Part shown: positions 53,647-61,234 of the stretch, piece after piece
How the letters are laid out: every line of letters begins with the position of its first letter
How positions within the stretch are numbered: the stretch's first letter is position 1
NCBI GenBank assembly: GCA_019873645.1
Contig: JAIOAX010000015.1
Location: forward strand, 40,581-104,580
Direction of reading: 5' to 3'
DNA length: 64,000 bases
Origin: Chloroflexota bacterium
Lineage (GTDB): Bacteria; Chloroflexota; Anaerolineae; B4-G1; SLSP01
Notes under the pieces: model-generated
Databases searched by the model: none
Told to the model about the DNA's origin: nothing
The model's input: the letters and a program-made list of their open reading frames with translations, nothing else
Made by a program: the position numbers and the translations under genes

Positions 53647-55296
53647 CTACTCTAACCCCTCAATACGAAAAGTGAATCCCAGAATCTCCAGCAACACAGA
53701 ATTCACGCCGGAGGGGCGGAAAAACTGCAACTCAAACTCCTGGTAGCCATCGGGGGCGATGTTCCACGGCAACAGCGGCATGGAGGCTTGCAGGGAACTT
53801 GCGCCGCCGCTATACGTTAGCTTGACGTTCTCCAGCGTCACAATGAGCGGCGATTCCCCATCATTATAAATGGTGCCGTTGATGACGATGACGTTACGGG
53901 GGCCATCGGCGAAGGCACTGGAAAGCTCCACATCAGGTTGCGGTGGGCCAGGCTGTGGCGGTGTGTAGGACAGCGAAAAGCGCGTGCTGTTGGCCGAGGT
54001 GGGATCACTGCGCACAATCCACGTGACGGGGGAGGGCATCGTGCGCGGAACCTGATAACCAGCGCTGCCCTGCGCCACTTCACCGGCGGCGAGGCTTCGG
54101 CTCAAACGCCCATAGCGGCCCCACGTTGTTGCCGCTTCGTTGAGTGTGTAACGCTGTCCACTGCTGTCCTCAAGCACCATATCGAAGAAGGTGGCATCCC
54201 GCGGTGCGCCGCTCTCGTTAGTCACCTGGTACTCGATGACGAAATAAACTACATCGCTGCTGCTCTCCTGGATCTGCGATTCCAGCACCTCGAATTTTAG
54301 CCCATCCACCTTTTGATCCTGAGCGAAGAAGCTTGCTTCCGGCAGATAGCGACTTTGTACGATCAAGCGGCTGCTCTGGTCGCTGTTGAGCATCATCAGC
54401 GTCAGTCCCGGCTTATCCTGGGTCATTGGGGAAAGATCATCTACGGCTACTCGCTGCACCTGCGGCGAGCCAAAAACTAACGCACTGCCGTTATCGAGAG
54501 TGAGTGTGATGCGCTGTGCGCTCGACAGCCCGGCCAACAGCGACTCTGCTGTGGAGGCATAGGGGACGCCGACGACGTAATTAATCACCGTCCCATAAAT
54601 CCACACTGCGATGCCCGACTGTTCGTAGGGGATCGGCCAGCGTCCCTGCTCCGGCATGACCGCCACAACCGGATAAATCGTCCCGGCGATGTCCAGTTGC
54701 TCAGGGCGCGCTGTGAGCACCGGCATGCCGCTTTCCTGGACAACGGCCATGTCGGCAGGGATGGTGGGCGCCGCGGTAAATGTCATCAGCTTGTTGACGG
54801 TCACGGACTCCGCGCCGCCGATGGCGCGTTTGCGCTGTAGTGCAAGCAATTCTCCCACGCCCACCGCTACGATGATAAACACACCGAGCAGAATCAGCAG
54901 GATAGCCCACGTCGGCGGGGTGAGACGCTGCGACTTTTGCCGCCGTTTGACCGCCGCAGCCGTCGGGAAGGGGACGCTGCCGCTCGGCGCGACGTAAGGC
55001 GGAGACGCCACCGGCGCAGCGGCGGGCGGAGTGACATAAGGCGGCGGCGTGACGGTCTCCGTGCTGTGGCCTGTCACATTGGTAAAGTAATCGTAGGCTT
55101 TGCGCTTTTCCGGGTCGGCCAACACCTCATAAGCCTCATTGACTTCTCTGAAACGCTCGGCAGCATCCGGCGACGTGTTGATGTCGGGATGGTTGATCCG
55201 CGCCATGTGCCGGAAGGCCGCCCGAATTTGTTCCGGCGTGGCATTCTGGGGAACGCCGAGGATTGCGTAATAGTCTTTGACCGTTTTCGATACCAT
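53647..55296 (-). CDS. J-domain (DnaJ-like) protein with transmembrane helix and exported C-terminus
   Basis: 549 residues. N-terminal J domain (6-70) with YYAILGVPQNATPEQIRAAFR and HPD at 36-38, a Pro-rich linker, a membrane helix (about 128-155: WAILLILLGVFIIVAVGVG), and a 390-residue beta-rich region. The latter has a part resembling DUF4352-type extracytoplasmic domains (VVYFVIEYQVTNESG...). The topology puts the J domain inside and the rest outside. It could recruit DnaK to the membrane during export or signal envelope state. Function not established. Confidence 0.8.
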   Translation of the reverse strand: MVSKTVKDYYAILGVPQNATPEQIRAAFRHMARINHPDINTSPDAAERFREVNEAYEVLADPEKRKAYDYFTNVTGHSTETVTPPPYVTPPAAAPVASPPYVAPSGSVPFPTAAAVKRRQKSQRLTPPTWAILLILLGVFIIVAVGVGELLALQRKRAIGGAESVTVNKLMTFTAAPTIPADMAVVQESGMPVLTARPEQLDIAGTIYPVVAVMPEQGRWPIPYEQSGIAVWIYGTVINYVVGVPYASTAESLLAGLSSAQRITLTLDNGSALVFGSPQVQRVAVDDLSPMTQDKPGLTLMMLNSDQSSRLIVQSRYLPEASFFAQDQKVDGLKFEVLESQIQESSSDVVYFVIEYQVTNESGAPRDATFFDMVLEDSSGQRYTLNEAATTWGRYGRLSRSLAAGEVAQGSAGYQVPRTMPSPVTWIVRSDPTSANSTRFSLSYTPPQPGPPQPDVELSSAFADGPRNVIVINGTIYNDGESPLIVTLENVKLTYSGGASSLQASMPLLPWNIAPDGYQEFELQFFRPSGVNSVLLEILGFTFRIEGLE

Positions 55297-55317
55297 TGTA
55301 CAGCTCGCTTGTCCGCG

Positions 55318-57213
55318 TCAGGGAACGATAGCCGGCAGATTGGGAGGTGCGATGCGCACATTGACCTCCGGGCGGGTGGCTTCAACGAGCCGGTCAAAGC
55401 CCAAGAGCGGGATCAACACCCGCACGGTTCCCACGGTCGGCACGGTGAACGAGAGTTGCCCTTGATCATCGGTATAGCCGCGCGCCAGCTCGGCTTTGGT
55501 TTCGGGGGACTGTACACTCACGAAGAAGCCGGGAACGCCTTCACCGGCGCCGGCCTGACCGTCCCCATTTGCATCATAGTATACCCAAACGCGGAAGGTG
55601 CGGAACCCGCCAGGGGTAGGGGTTGGCACAATCGGCGGCGGGGTGGTGATCAAGCGGAAGCTCAGTTCTTTGCTGCTCGGTTCCGTTGTTGGCGGTGGCG
55701 TAGGTGTGGCGATGGGCGATGCCGGCGTCTGCGGCGTGCTAGTGGGACGTGGGGTTGGTTGCGGTTGAGGCGTTGCGTCCGCCTTTTCGGGTGCGGGTGT
55801 GGCGTTGCTGCCGGGGACGCTCAATTCGCACTTGAGCGAGTAATCGCTATTCGTCGCATCGCGGATATCCATTCGGTCTCCCTGGCCGATGAGGATGTAA
55901 AGAAAGCCTTCGTAAGTCGCATAATACGAAAGGCGGCTGTTGAAATTACCCAGGGCGACATCGTCGTTTGCCATCAAGAAATACTGCTCTCCCGGCCCAC
56001 TGTAGAACACCATGCGCGGGTCAACGCCAGGATCAAGGTTGCTGGTCTCACATGTCAATTGCAACCCCGGCTTGACGCGGATCCTGAAGAAATCGTTGTC
56101 CACTGTCGCGCCACCCCACGGCATGAAGTTGAGATTATACGTCAACCCCGAGGCGACGGTGGTAGCGAGTTCAAAATTGTAGTTAGGTTCATACGCATCG
56201 AATCCGCCGGGCCAGGTAGGTTTAGGCGTGGCCGTCGCAGATTGAGAGGTGGGTGTAGGGGTCGGGCTGGGTGTGTTAGTAGGGGTTGGCGTCAACGTCG
56301 GCTGGAGGATGATGACCTCCAATATGTAATCCACTAGCGTATTGGAAGGCGAAGCCGTGGTCACGCTGGACACGCACAGGTGATAGCGGGTCAAGGCGGC
56401 CTGTAAGGTCAATTCCACCTCATGATTGGTTGCGGTGGTGTTACCCATAATGTAGTAGCCGTTGTTGTCGTAGACCTTGAGCCAGCGATTGTAGCCATAG
56501 TCGCTCAGGATAAGGCGGTATTGCAGACCGACGGTGGTGTTGATGGCGAAGCAGTCCACGTCGTAAATGCTGGTGATGGCGCCTACAATTTTACCCGGAA
56601 CGGCAAAGGTATTCGCCGTTCCCACGTTGTCGTTGGGTTCGCTCTCGACAGGGATATTAGGCGGCGGCGGCATCGGCGTCTGGGTCGGCGTGGGGGTAAT
56701 CGTTGGCGTGGAGGTACTGGTCGGCGTTGGTGTGGGGGTGACCGGCGGATCAACAACGAGCGTATAATCTGTTGGCCCGGCCGTAGGATCGTTGTTGGGC
56801 GCCGTCACGCGAATATAGTAAAGCGTGGTGGCCGCCTGAAAAGAGAGGCTCACCGTGGGATGTGCCGGATCCGTCTGGGCGCTGGTTACCCAGGCGTAAG
56901 TGTTCGTGTAGATATCAATACGACGCTCTTGGGTGCTTGCACGGGTGATGCTGATGGTATAGATGCGTCCCGAATCTGTAGCGATTCTGAAATAATCTTC
57001 GTCGCCGAGCGGATTGATCGCCCCGGTCATAGTTCCAGGGATGACGAAGACGTTAGCCGTGGCGTAGGAATCGTTCGGCTCGGTCTCGGCGGCGGCCAGA
57101 AGATTCATGCTACCCTGTGGTGGAGATGCGGCGAGCAATGTTCCGGCAATGGCGAGCAAGGTGACCAAAGTTGTCGCTCCGGTTGTCAACCGTTTTGCTT
57201 TTATTGTTCTCAT
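55318..57213 (-). CDS. Exported protein with PPC-type domains
   Basis: 631 residues from ATG 57213, where GGAGG is 7 bases upstream; ATG 57219 is too close. Signal peptide at residues 1-30 (TLVTLLAIAGTLLAAS). Three PPC-like domains begin TEPNDSYATANVF, SEPNDNVGTANTF and YEPNYNFELATTV, separated by TPTPTST linkers. The C-terminal SdrD-B-like domain has VYYDANGDGQAGAGEGVPG. PPC domains occur at the ends of secreted proteases and in surface proteins; no protease domain is here. It is likely a surface adhesin or structural protein. Only 21 bases separate it from the J-domain gene. Confidence 0.82.
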   Translation of the reverse strand: MRTIKAKRLTTGATTLVTLLAIAGTLLAASPPQGSMNLLAAAETEPNDSYATANVFVIPGTMTGAINPLGDEDYFRIATDSGRIYTISITRASTQERRIDIYTNTYAWVTSAQTDPAHPTVSLSFQAATTLYYIRVTAPNNDPTAGPTDYTLVVDPPVTPTPTPTSTSTPTITPTPTQTPMPPPPNIPVESEPNDNVGTANTFAVPGKIVGAITSIYDVDCFAINTTVGLQYRLILSDYGYNRWLKVYDNNGYYIMGNTTATNHEVELTLQAALTRYHLCVSSVTTASPSNTLVDYILEVIILQPTLTPTPTNTPSPTPTPTSQSATATPKPTWPGGFDAYEPNYNFELATTVASGLTYNLNFMPWGGATVDNDFFRIRVKPGLQLTCETSNLDPGVDPRMVFYSGPGEQYFLMANDDVALGNFNSRLSYYATYEGFLYILIGQGDRMDIRDATNSDYSLKCELSVPGSNATPAPEKADATPQPQPTPRPTSTPQTPASPIATPTPPPTTEPSSKELSFRLITTPPPIVPTPTPGGFRTFRVWVYYDANGDGQAGAGEGVPGFFVSVQSPETKAELARGYTDDQGQLSFTVPTVGTVRVLIPLLGFDRLVEATRPEVNVRIAPPNLPAIVP

Positions 57214-57229
57214 TCCCATTCCTCCACAA

Positions 57230-57333
57230 GCAGCCGTCAGTCGTCAGCCGTCAGCCGTCAGCAGTCAGCGGTCAGCCACCAGCGATTAGCCGATAGCTGA
57301 AAGCTGATAGCTGAAAGCTAATAACTGATAGCT
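57230..57333. repeat. Short tandem repeats (GTCAGC and AGCTGATA types)
   Basis: Two adjoining arrays: (CCGTCAG)-type units to about 57280, then AGCTGAAAGCTGATAG units. They lie between the exported protein and pcrA genes. No gene. Such arrays are common in intergenic regions of this type of genome. Confidence 0.75.
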
Positions 57334-59509
57334 ACGCAATCGGTTCCATCGGGGCCATGCTGGCTAATAAACGCTTGACCCCTACGCCATTAGAAAAGAG
57401 GACGGTGACCATTTCACTGCGTCCGTCTAACTGGCTTTCTAACACCATGCCCTCGCCGTAATGGGCGTGACGTACACGCTGTCCCTGACGATACTGTAAT
57501 TGCGGCGTCGCCGGTGTACTGCGCGAGCGTGAAGCCTCATTCCAGGTGACACTCCATTGACGCGGTTCGGCCCGTTTTTGTTTCCTTCGCGGACGGCTCA
57601 GGACAGCATCCGGCAAGTCGTTCAAAAAGCGCGAAGGCGCAGCCGGCTCACTGTCGCCATAGCGCCCCCAGGCGCGGCGAAAAGCATAGGTCAGATAGAG
57701 ACGTTTTTCGGCGCGCGTCATCCCGACGTAGAACAACCGCCGTTCCTCGGCAATCTGTTGCGGCGAATCCAGCGAGCGGCTGTGCGGCAACATCCCTTCC
57801 TCCAAGCCGGTGAGGAAGACCACCGGATATTCCAACCCTTTGGCGCTGTGCAGCGTGAGCAGTGTGACCGCGCGGACTTCCTCGCCGAGTTCGTCAATGT
57901 CGGCAACCAACGCCACTTCGGTCAAGAAATCGGCTAAAGTGATCTCCGACGCCTCGGCAACCACGGCCCGCAGCGCCAGCACGTTCTCCCAGCGCGATTC
58001 ACCTTCCTGAGTACCATCATGTAAATAGCTTTGATAACCGGTATCGGCCAGGATATGGTCGAGAAGCTGAAGCACGCCGGCCTGCTCATGGAGAGCGCGC
58101 CATTCCTGGAGCAGCATCGCAAAGCGGTTGAGGGCTTGAGCGGCCCGACTGCTGAACTGCTTTTCCTGAAGCAGATGCCTCATTCCCTGATAGAGGCTCA
58201 CGCCGCGAGCGTTTGCCGCCGCTGCAATGGTCGCCAGGGTGCGCGCACCGATGCCGCGCGGCGGGGTGTTGATCACGCGCATAAAACTGATGTCGTCGTC
58301 CGGCGTCTGGACGAGACGCAGGTAAGCCAGCACGTCCTTGATCTCCTTGCGGGCGTAGAAGCGTGTGGCGCCGATGAGGCGATAGGGGATGCCGTAGCGC
58401 ACAAAGGTCTCTTCCAGCGCGCGGGATTGGGCGTTGGTGCGGTACATCACGGCGATGTCGCTGTAAGCATGACCGGAGCGCGTCAGTGTCTGAATCTCGC
58501 GGGCGACAAAATCGGCTTCTGCCTGCTCGTCGTAGGCTTCGTGCAGGGTGATGGGGTCGCCGCCGCGCTTGTGGGTGAAAAGATGCTTGGGCGTGCGGTC
58601 GGGATTGGGGGCGATGACGGCCTGCGCGGCATCCAGGATAATTTGCGTGGAGCGGTAGTTCTCCTCCAGGAGATACTGGCGCAGTTCGGGAAAGTCCGTG
58701 CGCAGGCGTTGAATGTTGCGGTAGTCGGCCCCACGCCACGAGTAGATAGACTGATCTTCATCGGCAACTACATACAGGCTACGGTGTTTCTGCGCCAGCA
58801 ATTGCAGGATGATGTATTGCGCCATATTCGTATCCTGGAACTCGTCCACCAGCAGATAACGATAGCGGCGTTGATATTTATCGCGGATGTCCGGATCATT
58901 GCGCAGCAGCTTCGCCGTCTCCATCAGCAGGTCGTCGAAGTCAAGGCCGTCATTTTTACGCAGCGTGTCCTGATAGCGCGCATAAGCCCGCGCGACGATT
59001 TCGTCGTAGTAAGTTTGCACGGGATAGGCATCCGGCGGGACGAGTTCGTTCTTTGCCGCCGAGATAGCGCTCAGCAACGCTTGGGGCCGATAGCGTTTGT
59101 CGTCCAGGCCGAGGTCTTTGACCACTTGTTTCATCACATTGAGCTGGTCGTCGGTGTCAAAGATCAGATAGTTGCTCGAAAGCCCGGCGGCCGCAGCTTC
59201 ACGGCGCAGAATGCGAGCGCAGGCCGCGTGGAAGGTGCCAAGCGTCATTGTCTGCGCTGCAGCGTCACCGAGCATGGTGTCGAGGCGGTGGCGCATCTCG
59301 CGGGCCGCCTTGTTGGTGAAGGTGACGGCCAGAATCTGCCAGGCCGGGACGTGCATTTCTGACAACATCCAGGCGATGCGATGAGTCAGTACGCGCGTTT
59401 TGCCGGACCCCGGGCCGGCAAGCACCAGTACCGGACCGTCGGGCGTGATGATGGCTGCGCGTTGCTGGGTGTTCAGCGTTTGCAAGAGCGGATGGTTTTG
59501 ATCATTCAT
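57332..59509 (-). CDS. pcrA: UvrD/PcrA-type ATP-dependent DNA helicase
   Basis: 725 residues, superfamily 1A. Motif I GPGSGKTRVLTHR, Ia AVTFTNKAAREM, II VDEFQDTN, III VADEDQSIYSWRGAD, IV NYRST, V TLHSAKGLEYPVVFLTGLEEGMLP, VI EERRLFYVGMTRA. The C-terminal end has a VRHAHYGEGMV segment typical of PcrA. It unwinds DNA in repair and removes stalled complexes. Single gene with no overlap. Confidence 0.93.
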   Translation of the reverse strand: MNDQNHPLLQTLNTQQRAAIITPDGPVLVLAGPGSGKTRVLTHRIAWMLSEMHVPAWQILAVTFTNKAAREMRHRLDTMLGDAAAQTMTLGTFHAACARILRREAAAAGLSSNYLIFDTDDQLNVMKQVVKDLGLDDKRYRPQALLSAISAAKNELVPPDAYPVQTYYDEIVARAYARYQDTLRKNDGLDFDDLLMETAKLLRNDPDIRDKYQRRYRYLLVDEFQDTNMAQYIILQLLAQKHRSLYVVADEDQSIYSWRGADYRNIQRLRTDFPELRQYLLEENYRSTQIILDAAQAVIAPNPDRTPKHLFTHKRGGDPITLHEAYDEQAEADFVAREIQTLTRSGHAYSDIAVMYRTNAQSRALEETFVRYGIPYRLIGATRFYARKEIKDVLAYLRLVQTPDDDISFMRVINTPPRGIGARTLATIAAAANARGVSLYQGMRHLLQEKQFSSRAAQALNRFAMLLQEWRALHEQAGVLQLLDHILADTGYQSYLHDGTQEGESRWENVLALRAVVAEASEITLADFLTEVALVADIDELGEEVRAVTLLTLHSAKGLEYPVVFLTGLEEGMLPHSRSLDSPQQIAEERRLFYVGMTRAEKRLYLTYAFRRAWGRYGDSEPAAPSRFLNDLPDAVLSRPRRKQKRAEPRQWSVTWNEASRSRSTPATPQLQYRQGQRVRHAHYGEGMVLESQLDGRSEMVTVLFSNGVGVKRLLASMAPMEPIA

Positions 59510-59546
59510 CGGTCACTATTGTAACACGGAGAGGCGTTCAAGCAAA

Positions 59547-59577
59547 TGAAAAAACGCACATCCTACCTGGATGTGCG
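59547..59577 (-). terminator. Intrinsic terminator of the SPFH operon
   Basis: Minus-strand stem CGCACATCC (loop of 5) GGATGTGCG followed by TTTTTT, about 30 bases after the end of the SPFH gene. Confidence 0.85.
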
Positions 59578-59607
59578 GATAAGCAGTCAAGGTCTGTCTC
59601 CGTGAGC

Positions 59608-61212
59608 TTACCTCAATTCCTTCTTGATCCGGTCAAAGCGCAGCAAACTGTCTTCGGGGATGAAAACCCGCTGAGCTGCGGCCGTATGCTCAATCATATC
59701 AATAAAGCTGAGCAACACATAGTCTGCCGAAACCCGGTCGAGACCCTGTTCCTCGGTCATCGTCGTCAGCGTGCCGATCAACCGATCCAGCATTTCATGG
59801 CGCACCTGATTGACAGCGCGTTCGCGCATCTTCAATTCCTGAACACGCTCGTCGGCCTCGATCTTTTGGACTTCGATGTCGCGCCGCGTCCGCCAGGTCT
59901 TGGCCCACTCTTCGAGTACCTGCCCCTGGAATTCGATGTCATGGAGTGTGACATCCATGATTTCGACGCCGAAATCGCGGGTAGAAATTGTGAGAGCCTC
60001 CAGGAGCGCCTGACGGATTTGCCGACGTACATTGACATCGAGCAGCTCATCGAGCTGGTACTGGGCGAGAATTTTGGTGCGCATGGTGCCTTCGGTGGCG
60101 CCCAAGATGACCCGTTTGTCCCAGCTCATGAGGCGATCCGGTTCTGTGCGCCACGCTTCGCGGATCCACTTGCAGGCAGTCGCCTTGAGGATGTTCTCAT
60201 CGTCGTTGATGACTTTATATTTGATAGCCACTTCGTATGTGATGGGGATGCCGTCCCGGGTAATCGCGCTCACTTTGAACGGCCAACGTTGCGGGCGTAA
60301 GTCAATGATATCCCAGATTTTCTCAAACGGCGTCAGACGCGGGAAGCCCGGCCCGCGGAGAACGCGGGCGAGTTTTCCGCCTTTCTCGGTGACCACAGCG
60401 CTATCCAAACGGATGACGAGGCCGGCCGGACCACCGATCTTCTTGACAGAATCCTTCCCCAGGAGAATTTTCCCTCCTTGAATGATCAGATAAGGCGCAA
60501 AGCCTGGACGCCCGAAAATGCGATAGATGAGGAACTGTACCCCTTCCCGCAAGCTCTCAAGCCGATACAGGGCGGTAATGAAGACGGCGACCAGCAGCAA
60601 CGCGGTGATAATGCCCCCCACGCCGGGCAACATCCCCCCCAAAATACGCAGACTGAATAGCTGGAAGTATGTCTGAAAAGGGTCTTGGGGATTTTCAACT
60701 GCTTGAATCGTCGCGATGGTTGTCGTACCATCGAGATTTTGTACCTTTGTTATCCGGATGGTAAGGTGACACTTCGCGGTTTGGGCTATCGGGGTATCGT
60801 TATTGGAAAAGATAATGGTGACATCGTGATACCCTTCCGGGGCCGTATCCAGAACGTTCAGGCGGGCCTTAAACTGACCGCCTGCCGTTGTCGCCGGAAC
60901 GATGTCGCTGAGGAAAAAATAGTTTCTGTCTTCTGCTTGCACGCCGGTGGTGGAAAGCGCGGCCGCCTCGAGCGTCTCGCTGGCCCGCTTATGGGTCAAC
61001 GCCGCGTTGATGACCACGCCGTCGCTGTCGAAAGCCGTCGCCAGAGGCTCGCCGGCGAGGCTTTCAGGGCAGTGGGGGACAATCGGCCAATTGTAGGACC
61101 GGGTAGCGAGGGAGACGGCCACCAGGCTTAAGATGAAAAGTCCCATCCCTACGATGAAGGCGGCAATGAGGAGTCGAAGATAGTATTGTCCCATTCTTTT
61201 GGCGTTGAACAT
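59608..61212 (-). CDS. SPFH/Band 7 domain membrane protein, second gene of pair
   Basis: 534 residues from ATG 61212, which has GAGGAGG 8 bases upstream; the longer open frame is a shadow of the upstream gene. One N-terminal membrane helix (about 11-36), an extracytoplasmic stretch of about 160 residues, a second helix near 200-225, then an SPFH region with FEKIWDIIDLRPQRWPF and RDGIPITYEVAIKYKV, and a coiled tail (VQELKMRERAVNQVRHEM). Band 7 proteins form ring or cage-like scaffolds in membranes. No adjacent NfeD or protease is seen. Confidence 0.8.
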   Translation of the reverse strand: MFNAKRMGQYYLRLLIAAFIVGMGLFILSLVAVSLATRSYNWPIVPHCPESLAGEPLATAFDSDGVVINAALTHKRASETLEAAALSTTGVQAEDRNYFFLSDIVPATTAGGQFKARLNVLDTAPEGYHDVTIIFSNNDTPIAQTAKCHLTIRITKVQNLDGTTTIATIQAVENPQDPFQTYFQLFSLRILGGMLPGVGGIITALLLVAVFITALYRLESLREGVQFLIYRIFGRPGFAPYLIIQGGKILLGKDSVKKIGGPAGLVIRLDSAVVTEKGGKLARVLRGPGFPRLTPFEKIWDIIDLRPQRWPFKVSAITRDGIPITYEVAIKYKVINDDENILKATACKWIREAWRTEPDRLMSWDKRVILGATEGTMRTKILAQYQLDELLDVNVRRQIRQALLEALTISTRDFGVEIMDVTLHDIEFQGQVLEEWAKTWRTRRDIEVQKIEADERVQELKMRERAVNQVRHEMLDRLIGTLTTMTEEQGLDRVSADYVLLSFIDMIEHTAAAQRVFIPEDSLLRFDRIKKELR

Positions 61213-61234
61213 TTTTTTTCCTCCTCGTAGGGCC

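Noticed and set aside
54937..56337. Plus-strand open frame of 466 codons opposite the J-domain and PPC genes
   Set aside because: Arg/Gly-rich shadow crossing two minus-strand genes, without motifs.
58031..59362. Plus-strand open frame of 443 codons opposite the helicase gene
   Set aside because: Complement of conserved helicase motifs; no independent support.
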